From positions 1 through 9,338 of the forward strand of contig JABCZE010000040.1 in assembly GCA_013289785.1 (NCBI GenBank): a DNA stretch of 9,338 nucleotides, written 5' to 3'. This DNA is from Vulcanimicrobiota bacterium. Lineage in GTDB: Bacteria > Vulcanimicrobiota > Vulcanimicrobiia > Vulcanimicrobiales > Vulcanimicrobiaceae. The notes beneath the pieces were generated by a model that saw nothing but the letters and a program-made list of their open reading frames with translations, did not search any database and was not told the DNA's origin. Position numbers and translations under genes: made by a program. The first letter of the stretch is position 1, and every line of letters begins with the position of its first letter. Shown one piece after another: positions 1-7,592 of the stretch.

Positions 1-852
1 CGCCAGCGCCGTGGCCGCCAATGCAAGCCCGATCACCGGCTTCCCCACACGATCGAAGACGCGCCCAAGCATTGGGGCGGCTAGCGCTCCAACCGCCATC
101 GCGGCGGCAAACGAAACCGATATCGCAGGGACGCTCATCACGTGGCCGTGCTGGAAGTGAAACGCGATCAGAGCAAAATCTACATAACCGGCCGCGAAGA
201 ACGCGCCGCCGATCGCGTAGCGCCGCAGCGCCGGCCAATCGCGCACGATCGAGGTTTCTCGCTGCTCGGCACGCGGAGTGACGCTCCGTCCTGCAGACGC
301 GGCAACTCCGAGAAATGCTAAGGTCGCCAGTGCAGGCACAATGAGAATGCCAAACCCCGTTGCGTAGCCGCCGCGCGCGACGGCAAAGGCGACGATGAGC
401 GGGCCGGCGGTGGCGCCGATTTGATCGAGAGCCTCGTTGATGCCGAATGCGCGACCGCCTCCGATGTGGCGTCCCGCTTCCGAGAGCGTCGCGGCGATGA
501 CCGGTTTTCGAATGCCGCGCCCGACGCGTTCGCCGATCAGAAGACCCGCGGCGGCGGGCCAGCTTCCCGCCAGAGCCAGTGCGGGAACGCAGAGCATGTT
601 GATGGCGTAGCCGACCCACGCATTGATCCAATACCGCCCAGTGCGATCGGCGATCGCGCCGCTCACGGAGCGAATGAGGTAGCCGGCCAGCTCGCCGGCG
701 CCGGCGATGATGCCGACCGCCGCACCACTTGCGCCGAGAAAGGCGCCGGCTACACCGCGCGCGCCTTCATAGGTCATATCTGCGAAGAGATTGACCGCCC
801 CCATGACGATGACAAAGCGCAGGGCAATTTTTGACGTCGAGCCGCGTTCCAT
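1..852 (-). CDS. MFS transporter, N-terminal 284 residues (runs off left edge)
   Basis: This is a polytopic inner-membrane transporter of the major facilitator superfamily; the substrate cannot be told. Reading the minus strand from ATG at 852 gives an unbroken 284-codon frame to the window edge, so the C-terminal third is missing. The start gives MERGSTSKIALRF, a short polar tail followed at once by the first membrane segment. Hydrophobic stretches lie at about residues 10-25, 43-62, 78-98, 137-158, 163-186, 209-232, 240-262 and 272 onward. The MFS loop 2-3 signature (GxxxDRxGR) is at 65-73, and its half-repeat GRVFDRVGK is at 263-271, as expected for loop 8-9. A conserved-looking ERVGRGIRKP stretch (108-117) follows segment 4. 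No clear Shine-Dalgarno sequence precedes the ATG. The gene is divergent from the nuclease-helicase. The superfamily call is firm; an exporter of drugs or metabolites is only a guess. Confidence 0.88.
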   Translation of the reverse strand, partial: MERGSTSKIALRFVIVMGAVNLFADMTYEGARGVAGAFLGASGAAVGIIAGAGELAGYLIRSVSGAIADRTGRYWINAWVGYAINMLCVPALALAGSWPAAAGLLIGERVGRGIRKPVIAATLSEAGRHIGGGRAFGINEALDQIGATAGPLIVAFAVARGGYATGFGILIVPALATLAFLGVAASAGRSVTPRAEQRETSIVRDWPALRRYAIGGAFFAAGYVDFALIAFHFQHGHVMSVPAISVSFAAAMAVGALAAPMLGRVFDRVGKPVIGLALAATALA

Positions 853-920
853 CCCGGTGCGATTCGTTCGTTCACGTCAAAGGCCTTACCCGTGCAAAAT
901 TCGAATACGGCTCCGCCAAC
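853..920. promoter_or_regulatory. Divergent intergenic region between MFS and nuclease-helicase genes
   Basis: These 68 bases separate two divergent start codons (ATG at 852 minus, ATG at 921 plus), so promoters for both genes must lie here or inside the neighbouring coding sequence. I see no convincing paired -35/-10 boxes on either strand and no strong Shine-Dalgarno sequence before either ATG. The call rests on gene orientation alone. Confidence 0.35.
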
Positions 921-3900
921 ATGCAACGTCTCGACGGATGCTTCGTTTACTCCGCCAGCGATCTCAACGACTACCTCGAGTGTAAACGGCTCACCGAGTT
1001 CGAGGCGCTGGTAACGCGAAACAAACTTCGTCGCCCCGACCCGCAAGACGAACGCGCCGAGCTGATCCGCCGCAAGGGTGAAGAGCACGAGCAACGGCAC
1101 CTCGAGGGCTTGATCGAACGCTACCCGGGTGAAGTCGTGCGGTTCGATCGCGCGCAGCCGGGCGTGGAACGGTACCGCGAAGCCGAGGAGGCGACGCTCG
1201 AAGCGATGCAGCGCGGGACGCGCGTCATCTACCAAGCGACGTTTTTCGACGGCCGGTTCATCGGGCACGCCGATTTCCTCAGGCGCGTCGAGAAGCCGTC
1301 GAGCCTCGGTAGCTATGGCTATGAAGTGGTCGACACCAAGCTCGCGCTGGCGCCCAAAGCCTACTACTTAGTGCAGCTCTGCAACTACAGCGAACACTTA
1401 GAGCGCCTTCAAGGACGCCTGCCGGAGTTTGGGCACGTCGTGTTCGGTAACGGCGAAGAGCAGCGCTTCCGCATGAACGACTACATGGCGTACTACCGCC
1501 ATCTGAAGCACGCGTTCTTGGACTACGTTACCAAGCCGGAGTTCGACCAAGCCGATCAGGCTGCAACCTATCCGTTTAAGTGCGGCCACTGCGAAATCTG
1601 CCCCTGGGACGAGGCATGCGCGAAGCAACGCGCCGATGACGACCACTTGAGCCTAGTCGCTTGGCTGCGGCGCGACCAGATCGCGAAGTTCGAAGCCGCC
1701 GGCATCGAACGCGTCACGCACCTCGCAGCTGCCGCCGACGGGCAGCGGCCCAACGCCATGAACCCCGAGACGTTTAGCAAGCTTCGGCGTCAAGCGTCGC
1801 TGCAAGTTCGGGGACGTGACGGCGGCGAGCCGATCTACGAGCTGCTCGCGCACGAACCGCCGCTAGGTTTCGCGCTGCTTCCAGAGCCTTCGCCCGGTGA
1901 CGTCTTTTTCGATATGGAGGGCGACCCGCTCTACGAGCCCGGCCGCAGTCTCGAGTATCTCTTCGGCTGCTGGATGCCTGACGACGACCCGCCGTTCCGC
2001 GCCTTTTGGGGGCTCGATCGCTCCGGCGAAAAACGCGCGTTCGAGGAGTTCGTCGATTTTGTGATGGAGCGGCGCAAGCGCTACCCGGCGTTGCACGTCT
2101 ATCACTATGCCAACTATGAGAAGTCCGCGCTGCGGCGGCTTGCGCAAATACATTGCACGCGCGAAGCGGAGATCGACCTCCTGTTGCGCGGAGAGGTGCT
2201 CGTCGATCTCTTCGCGGTCGTCCGTCAGGCGCTCGCCATCTCCGAAGACGGCTACGGACTCAAGAAGGTCGAGCGCCTCTACAAGCTCGAGCGCGAGACC
2301 GACGTCAGGAAGGGCGACGAGTCGATCGTGATGTTCGAGCTCTGGCTGCTCGGACGAGATCAGCGAATTCTCGACGACATCGAGAACTACAATCGGGACG
2401 ACTGCCGTTCGACGCACCGGCTGCGAGAGTGGCTGCTCGACCGGCGCCTCGAGGCGATCGACAAGTACGGCGTCGATCTGCCGCTGCGTCCCGTAAAAGC
2501 TCCCGACAAGCCCTGCCATGCCGAATTTACGGCGGCGTGCAAGCAATGCGTGAAGCGCCAAAAAGACGAGCGCGAGGAGGCCCGGCGCAGCGACATGGAG
2601 TCAACGCTGCTCGGCAGCATTCTGCCGCCGCAGTCGGAAGACGAGTATCGCTCGATGAATCCGCAAGGAAGAATGCGGTACCTCATGGCGGCGCTCTTAG
2701 CCTATCACCGCCGCGAAGAGAAGCCGGAGTGGTGGGCGTTTTTCGACCGGTGCGAAAACGTCGATGGGCTACGCGAGTTCGATAAGGAGTCCATCGGCGG
2801 CCTCACCTTGCGCGAAGACATTCCGCCGCAAGAGATCAAGCGAAGCAGCATCTACACCTACGAGTTTCCCGAGCAGCACTACAAGCTGGCAGCCGGCGGC
2901 GACGTCTACAATCCGCGAACCCGCAAGCCGGCCGGCACGATCCTTTCGCTCGACCACGAGACGCGATTGCTCGGGCTCAAGACGACCGCTTCGATCGAGG
3001 ACGCGCGCGCCATCACGGAGTTGATACCGCGCCCGCCGTGGCCCGCAGACGTGCAGCGCGACGCCTTGGCGCGCATCGCACGGTCGTTCTTGGCCGGGAC
3101 GCTCTTCAACCAATACCCGGCAACCTACGATTTGCTGGCGAACCGCGACCCTCGAGTTGTTGGTGCCCGAACCTTGCAACCCCCAGTCGTCGATGCCGAA
3201 AGCCTCTCCACGACGGTGGCCGCGCTCGACAACAGCTATCTCTTCATCCAGGGGCCGCCCGGCAGCGGCAAGAGCACGTACGGATCGCAAGTGATCTGCG
3301 ATCTTCTCGAGCGCGGACAGCGGGTTGCCGTCACCAGCAACAATCATAAGGCGATTCACAACTTGCTGCGTAAGGTGGAGGAATGCATGGCCCAGCGCGG
3401 CGGCAGCTTCCACGGCCGTTACAAGCACACGAAGCAAAACCCGGACTCGCACTACCGCGATTCGCGATGGATCGAGTCGTACGACTCCAACGATGACTTC
3501 TACGGCGACGACTATGTGCTCGCCGGCGGTACCGGATGGCTCTTCGCTCGCGAAGAGCTTGCCGGAAAGTTCGACTACCTCTTCATCGACGAAGCGGGAC
3601 AAATGGCGCTCGCCGACGCCCTCGCCCTCTCCACGTGCGCCAGGAACGTCGTGCTGCTGGGCGACCCGGCGCAGCTCGCGCAGGTAGGCCAGGGGCAGCA
3701 GCCGCTTCACGCCGGCGATTCGGTTCTGGAGCACCTGCTGGGCGAGGAGCAGACCGTTTTGCCGCATCGCGGCATCTTTCTGGACGTTTCGTATCGCATG
3801 CAGCCCAAGATCTGCGCCTTCATCTCCGAGACGATGTACGAGCAACGGCTGCGCGCCGCAGACTCGACGCGGGAGCATCGCGTTATCGTAGGAACGCGAG

Positions 3901-4505
3901 AGCTTGCAGGCCCGTACTACGTCGAGGTCGAGCATGCCGGCAACAGCTCGCACTCGGAGGAAGAGGCCGACGCGATCGTCGCGCAGGTCGCACGCTTGCG
4001 CGAGCGAGGCATGCTCGTCGACTCAAAGCCGCCACAGCGGGCCGGCGTCGCGCGCCCCCTGACCGAGCGCGATATCATCGTCGTCACGCCGTACAACGCG
4101 CAGCGGCGCTTAATCCAGCACAACCTTCATTGCGCCGGCTTCGATATTGAAGCGAGCACCGGCATCGAGGTGGGAACGGTCGACAAGTTTCAAGGCCAAG
4201 AGGCCGCCGTCGTCTTTTATTCGATGGCGACGTCGAGCGGCGCGGACGTCCCGCGCAACATGGAGTTTCTCTTCGAGCGCAATCGCTTTAACGTCGCGAT
4301 TTCTCGGGCGCGCGCCGTCAGCGTGCTGGTTTGCAGTCCGCGACTGCTCGACATCTCGTGCCGGACGCCCGAAGAGATGGCGCTCGCAAATCTGCTCTGC
4401 GCGTTCGTCGAGCGCGCGAGGCTCTTAGGGACCTCAAATGGCGAAGGCGACGAGCGTTCCGCGGCTGGTCCGGTTGAGTTCGAGGCGCCGCGTGGTCGCG
4501 CGTAG
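921..4505 (+). CDS. TM0106-family RecB-like nuclease / RNase H-like exonuclease / SF1 helicase fusion
   Basis: The 1194-residue protein probably processes DNA ends or branched DNA, combining nuclease and ATP-driven helicase in one chain. Residues 1-245 are a RecB/Cas4-like PD-(D/E)XK domain: D118 in GHADF, D138-T-K140 in EVVDTK, a Q152xxxY156 helix, and Fe-S type cysteines C21 plus C221, C224, C227 and C233. Residues 325-510 form a DEDD RNase H-like domain (RNase_H_2/YprB type): D331 and E333, D429 in LVDLF, and D493/D494 in NRDDC. Residues 750-1165 are an SF1 Upf1/Dna2-like helicase: Walker A GPPGSGKST 778-786, Walker B FIDEA 888-892, GDPAQL 914-919, SYRM 957-960, GTVDKFQGQE 1085-1094 and NVAISRAR 1124-1131. 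ATG at 921 was chosen because MQRLDG..VYSASDLNDYLEC fits the usual family N-terminus; the frame is open back to TTG 831 but that extension lies inside the transporter gene. The last 23 codons overlap the converging phosphatase gene. Family membership is known and common; the biological role is poorly defined. Confidence 0.9.
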   Translation: MQRLDGCFVYSASDLNDYLECKRLTEFEALVTRNKLRRPDPQDERAELIRRKGEEHEQRHLEGLIERYPGEVVRFDRAQPGVERYREAEEATLEAMQRGTRVIYQATFFDGRFIGHADFLRRVEKPSSLGSYGYEVVDTKLALAPKAYYLVQLCNYSEHLERLQGRLPEFGHVVFGNGEEQRFRMNDYMAYYRHLKHAFLDYVTKPEFDQADQAATYPFKCGHCEICPWDEACAKQRADDDHLSLVAWLRRDQIAKFEAAGIERVTHLAAAADGQRPNAMNPETFSKLRRQASLQVRGRDGGEPIYELLAHEPPLGFALLPEPSPGDVFFDMEGDPLYEPGRSLEYLFGCWMPDDDPPFRAFWGLDRSGEKRAFEEFVDFVMERRKRYPALHVYHYANYEKSALRRLAQIHCTREAEIDLLLRGEVLVDLFAVVRQALAISEDGYGLKKVERLYKLERETDVRKGDESIVMFELWLLGRDQRILDDIENYNRDDCRSTHRLREWLLDRRLEAIDKYGVDLPLRPVKAPDKPCHAEFTAACKQCVKRQKDEREEARRSDMESTLLGSILPPQSEDEYRSMNPQGRMRYLMAALLAYHRREEKPEWWAFFDRCENVDGLREFDKESIGGLTLREDIPPQEIKRSSIYTYEFPEQHYKLAAGGDVYNPRTRKPAGTILSLDHETRLLGLKTTASIEDARAITELIPRPPWPADVQRDALARIARSFLAGTLFNQYPATYDLLANRDPRVVGARTLQPPVVDAESLSTTVAALDNSYLFIQGPPGSGKSTYGSQVICDLLERGQRVAVTSNNHKAIHNLLRKVEECMAQRGGSFHGRYKHTKQNPDSHYRDSRWIESYDSNDDFYGDDYVLAGGTGWLFAREELAGKFDYLFIDEAGQMALADALALSTCARNVVLLGDPAQLAQVGQGQQPLHAGDSVLEHLLGEEQTVLPHRGIFLDVSYRMQPKICAFISETMYEQRLRAADSTREHRVIVGTRELAGPYYVEVEHAGNSSHSEEEADAIVAQVARLRERGMLVDSKPPQRAGVARPLTERDIIVVTPYNAQRRLIQHNLHCAGFDIEASTGIEVGTVDKFQGQEAAVVFYSMATSSGADVPRNMEFLFERNRFNVAISRARAVSVLVCSPRLLDISCRTPEEMALANLLCAFVERARLLGTSNGEGDERSAAGPVEFEAPRGRA

Positions 4506-6437
4506 GATCGCCAAGCCGCGGCCGCGCTCGGGCGACGGCCGTTCTTCGCGCCACGTGCCGAGGTCTTGCACTTCTCCGAAAATCTTGCCCTCGCCGGGGG
4601 AAAGGCGAAGGACGAAATCGCCGGTCGCGCCACGGTAGGCGTGCTCGACGGCGTTGGCAACCGCTTCGCCGACGGCCAAGACGAGATCGAAGGTACGCTC
4701 CGGGCCTAGTTTTGCGACGCGCGCGTACCGCGAAACGAAGCGTCGCGCGATCGTCGCCGACAACGGCGTAGCCGGCAGCTTGAGTTCGACGGCGCCGGGC
4801 CGCGCCGGAAGAACCGTCGCCGACAGCACGGCGATGTCGTCGAGTTGGCGGTTATTGAGCACGTAGCGCAGGAGCTTGCCGGCACCGTCCGAGCTGGTGT
4901 CGTGGACGCGTTCGCTCAGCGCCTCGAGAAGCCGGCCGGATTCGCGTTCGATGTTTCGGTCGAACTCGATCAAGCCGTCGGTGTAGAGCAGCAACGTCGC
5001 GTACGGCTCCAACTTGACTTCGTGCGCCGGGAATGGGGGGTCGAACTCGACGCCCATGGGAATGCCGCCGCCCTCAATATACCGCGCGACGCCGTTGAGC
5101 GGAGCCACTGCCGGCGGCGGATGGCCCGCGCAGGAGTACCGGAACGTCGAGCGCTCGATGTCGAGGATCCCGTGGATTGCCGTGATGAACGGATGCTCTT
5201 CATTGAGCATCAGCGCGGTATTCGCGCGGCGTAGCGTTTGTGCGGGCGACATGCCTTCCAACGCGGTGAGGCGCAGCGCTTGACGCGCGGCATTCATTGC
5301 GACCGACGCTTCGAGTCCGTGCCCGCCGACGTCGCCGATGGAGAGCGCCATCTGAGTCTCGGAGATCGCAAACGCGTCGTACCAGTCGCCTCCGACGCGT
5401 GACTCACGTTCGGCGGGGCGATAGGCGAAACTCAAATCGATGCGCGGATGCGACGGCAAGCGACCGGGGAGCAGCGCTCGCTGCAGGGTTGAGGCGACGC
5501 GCTGTTCGTGCTCGTAGAGGCGTGAGTTGTCGATGGCGAGCGCTGCCCGGTGTGCCAGCTCCTCGGCGATTTCCACCGTGAGTTCGGAGCGGCGCGATGC
5601 GGGATCGACATTGACCAGGTGCAGCGTGCCTCGCGTGCGGCCCCGCGCGACCATCGGCACGATCAGCGCGGTGCCCAAGCCGGCGGCCTCGTAGATTGCT
5701 CGATCCGCCGGATCGGGAACGTTCGCGCGCACGGCGCGCAGCGTCGCGTCATGATCGAGCGCGCGGCTCCGCCCTTGGCGCAGCACCTGCGGCGAGCCGA
5801 GGGACGCGTTCCGAGCGACGACGCTGCGCCCGACTACGTTCTCCAGGAGCTTGTTCAACTCGGGGTCGCTATGACGAACTGCCTCCACGACCAGCTCGTC
5901 CTCGGGGGAGAGCGATTGAACCTGACACCAATCCGCAAACTCGGGTACGCAGAGCTCGGTAATTTTTTGCAGCACCTCTCGCCCATCGAGGGTCGAGGCG
6001 AGAATCTCGCTGACGTGCGAGAGAAATCGTTCGCGTTCTTCCAGGTGCTTCCGGTCGTTGATATCCGTCGCGGTTGCGAAGAGGCGCACGACGGAACCGT
6101 CTTGCGCGCGCACGGCAACCGCGCGCTCGAGAAACCAAAAGTACTCTCCGGTTCGCGAGCAGACGCGCGTCTCGATCGAAAAGTCGCGGCCGTCTCGAGC
6201 CGCGGCCAGCCATCCGGCTTCGACAGCCTCCCGATCGTCGGGATGAAACGCCTGCAGCCAGCCGTCATTCTCAAACGTCTGCGCTTCATTGAAACCGGTG
6301 AACTCGAACCAGCGGCGATTGAAGTAGTCGATCTTACCGTTGGGACCGGCCGTGCAGATGATTTGTGGAACGGCGTCGGCAAGCATGCGCAACATTCGCT
6401 CCTGGTCCATAGCGTAGGCCGGCGCTCGCACGGACAT
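4434..6437 (-). CDS. PAS-GAF-SpoIIE phosphatase-HATPase regulator
   Basis: This 667-residue cytosolic signalling protein has no membrane segment. A PAS domain with PAC tail lies at about 12-133 (PNGKIDYFNRRWFEFTGF; ATDINDRKHLEERERF), a divergent GAF domain at 140-308, a PP2C/SpoIIE Ser/Thr phosphatase at 315-545 and a GHKL/HATPase_c module of the RsbW anti-sigma type at 550-667. Phosphatase metal ligands are visible: VGGDWYD (D351), SIGDVGGHG (D369), YTDGL (D487) and QLDDIAVL (D533, D534). The HATPase N-box is E591AVANAVEHAY and the glycine-rich box is ERGRGLAIL (637-645). In characterised relatives such a phosphatase dephosphorylates a STAS-domain anti-anti-sigma factor and the HATPase domain binds or phosphorylates it. 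The sensory input here is unknown, and no STAS or sigma gene is in the window. ATG at 6437 is used; in-frame TTG at 6446 and ATG at 6410 are alternatives and none has a strong ribosome site. The 3' end overlaps the nuclease-helicase gene by 72 bases. Confidence 0.9.
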   Translation of the reverse strand: MSVRAPAYAMDQERMLRMLADAVPQIICTAGPNGKIDYFNRRWFEFTGFNEAQTFENDGWLQAFHPDDREAVEAGWLAAARDGRDFSIETRVCSRTGEYFWFLERAVAVRAQDGSVVRLFATATDINDRKHLEERERFLSHVSEILASTLDGREVLQKITELCVPEFADWCQVQSLSPEDELVVEAVRHSDPELNKLLENVVGRSVVARNASLGSPQVLRQGRSRALDHDATLRAVRANVPDPADRAIYEAAGLGTALIVPMVARGRTRGTLHLVNVDPASRRSELTVEIAEELAHRAALAIDNSRLYEHEQRVASTLQRALLPGRLPSHPRIDLSFAYRPAERESRVGGDWYDAFAISETQMALSIGDVGGHGLEASVAMNAARQALRLTALEGMSPAQTLRRANTALMLNEEHPFITAIHGILDIERSTFRYSCAGHPPPAVAPLNGVARYIEGGGIPMGVEFDPPFPAHEVKLEPYATLLLYTDGLIEFDRNIERESGRLLEALSERVHDTSSDGAGKLLRYVLNNRQLDDIAVLSATVLPARPGAVELKLPATPLSATIARRFVSRYARVAKLGPERTFDLVLAVGEAVANAVEHAYRGATGDFVLRLSPGEGKIFGEVQDLGTWREERPSPERGRGLAILRATTRRLELNRTSRGTLVAFAI

Positions 6438-6521
6438 CACCACCAAAGACCATCGCGCATTTAAGAAGGAACCCCCGCGTGGGCTTTCCCAAGGCCGGCT
6501 GACTCTAAACCTGGTACGGAA

Positions 6522-7094
6522 TCAACCCGATTCCATGACGACCAAGGCCTCGCGGCGAGCGAATCGCTGCCAGGATTCAGCGGCGTAGCGGGCGCGAAAT
6601 CGGCGCCGGCATGCGATGAGGACGTGCGCGCTGACGAGGGCGTCGCTGAGGGCACGATGGGCTTCAAACTCTTCGCCGGCGGCCCGGTCGATGTCGAGGA
6701 ATCGTCGCAGCGTCTGATTCTTGTGGTTGGGTGCTTCGGGAAACAGCGCTCGTGCAAGCAGCATCGTGCAGAGCCCCTCCTGGCGAACTGATGGTCCCAC
6801 GAAGGCCAGATCGAATCGCGCGCAGTGGGCGGCGACGACGCGGCCCGCGCAGCGGCGCCGCAAAGCCCGCAGCGCTCGTCCGAGACGCGGCGCGCCGCTG
6901 ACCATTGAGTCGGAGATGCCGTGGACCGCGGTCGCGTATGCCGGGATGGCAATTCCGGGGTCGACGAGCGTGGCCCAACGACCAACGACCCGCTCGCCAT
7001 CGATCAACGCGCATGCTACCTCAACGACCCGATCGCGTGCCGCGCTAAAACCGGTCGTCTCAACGTCGATGACCGCGTACCGTTCCTGTTGCAT
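6522..7094 (-). CDS. DEDDh 3'-5' exonuclease (DnaQ/RNase T-like)
   Basis: A compact 190-residue exonuclease of the DnaQ superfamily, which removes nucleotides from 3' ends using two metal ions. All five DEDDh catalytic residues can be seen: D10 and E12 in VIDVETTG, D95 in AHCARFD, and H146 and D151 in AHRALSD. The spacing HGIS (58-61) and the exonuclease-only length match stand-alone polymerase III epsilon-like proteins; there is no polymerase, BRCT or GIY-YIG extension. The ExoII motif reads AHCARFD, where AHN is more usual, so Cys91 replaces the common Asn. ATG at 7094 opens MQQERYAVIDVETTG, the normal distance from the start to ExoI. It lies 69 bases downstream of the acetyltransferase and ends 84 bases before the phosphatase start, on the same strand. 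It could be a proofreading-like, repair or RNA-trimming nuclease; the sequence does not decide. Confidence 0.88.
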   Translation of the reverse strand: MQQERYAVIDVETTGFSAARDRVVEVACALIDGERVVGRWATLVDPGIAIPAYATAVHGISDSMVSGAPRLGRALRALRRRCAGRVVAAHCARFDLAFVGPSVRQEGLCTMLLARALFPEAPNHKNQTLRRFLDIDRAAGEEFEAHRALSDALVSAHVLIACRRRFRARYAAESWQRFARREALVVMESG

Positions 7095-7163
7095 GCCGCC
7101 ATCGTGCCTGGTCTGAGTGCCAGCAGTATGGCAGCTTGTTCGGGAGCCACTCGGGAACCCGGG

Positions 7164-7589
7164 TCAGCCACGGCGCCCCCGCTCCATCCAACAGTCCGCA
7201 TGCGCCATCGGGGTGAAGCCAAAGCGTTCGTACAGCCGATGTGCGTCCGACGTAGCCAGAATCCAACGCCCGACGTGGCTGAGGTTCGGATCTGCGAGCA
7301 CGACCTCCATCATCCACTTCCCCAGTCCCTTGCCGCGATGTTCTTCTTGGACGATCACGTCGCAGAGCCACGCAAACGTAGAATAGTCGGTAACGACGCG
7401 GGTCAAGCCGATCTGCCGTCCGCTGTGCTCGTCGTACAATCCGAAACAAAGCGAGTTCTTCACTCCGAGCTCGATCGAGACGCGAGAACGTTCCGAGGCC
7501 CAATAAGTGCTTCGCAAGAGCCGCTCGATCGCGTCGAGGTCCAGGCGCGCTGGGTCGGTGCTGATGAAGAACCCGTCGCGGTGCGTCAT
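7164..7589 (-). CDS. GNAT-family N-acetyltransferase
   Basis: This 141-residue protein is a complete single-domain Gcn5-related acetyltransferase, which moves acetyl from acetyl-CoA to an amine. The acetyl-CoA pyrophosphate loop is clear: VIVQEEHRGKGLGKWMM (78-94), with the R/QxxGxG/A core at R85-G90. The preceding beta strand is FAWLCDVIV, and the C-terminal part HRLYERFGF (117-125) is the usual GNAT ending with Tyr120 in the place of the general-acid tyrosine. The substrate is unknown; small proteins of this type include drug-, amino-acid- and peptide-modifying enzymes. ATG at 7589 follows the lipoprotein gene's TAG stop by three bases (TAG-TTG-ATG), so TTG at 7592 is a possible in-frame alternative start. 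No Shine-Dalgarno sequence is evident, and translational coupling to the upstream gene is likely. Confidence 0.9.
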   Translation of the reverse strand: MTHRDGFFISTDPARLDLDAIERLLRSTYWASERSRVSIELGVKNSLCFGLYDEHSGRQIGLTRVVTDYSTFAWLCDVIVQEEHRGKGLGKWMMEVVLADPNLSHVGRWILATSDAHRLYERFGFTPMAHADCWMERGRRG

Positions 7590-7592
7590 CAA

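Noticed and set aside
421..834. 137-codon plus-strand frame
   Set aside because: It is antisense to the transporter, whose MFS motifs are clear; the translation is low-complexity and unlike a known protein.
831..920. Extended start (TTG 831) for the nuclease-helicase, adding 30 residues
   Set aside because: The extension overlaps the divergent transporter coding region and its residues are not family-like, whereas the ATG at 921 gives a family-typical N-terminus.
774..1268. 164-codon minus-strand frame spanning the transporter start and the divergent gap
   Set aside because: It overlaps the nuclease N-terminus antisense and the transporter in another frame; the translation resembles no protein family.
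2769..3953. 394-codon open frame on the minus strand, antisense to the helicase gene
   Set aside because: It shows no recognisable domain and lies wholly opposite a gene with clear motifs; long antisense frames are common in high-GC genes.
5550..6464. 304-codon open frame on the plus strand, antisense to the phosphatase gene
   Set aside because: The translation has no domain signature and the opposite strand has an intact PAS-GAF-SpoIIE protein.
6518..6534. Inverted repeat GGAATC-AACCC-GATTCC at the exonuclease stop, as a terminator
   Set aside because: The stem is only six AT-containing pairs, it lies partly in coding sequence and no T-run follows on the minus strand.
921..7094. Nuclease-helicase plus phosphatase plus exonuclease as a new anti-phage system
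   Set aside because: The genes are on opposite strands and not co-oriented, no known defence marker or mobile element is nearby, and each belongs to a widespread housekeeping-type family.
7119..7135. Inverted repeat TGCCA-GCAGTA-TGGCA in the acetyltransferase-exonuclease gap
   Set aside because: Five pairs with no T-run is too weak to call a terminator or operator.
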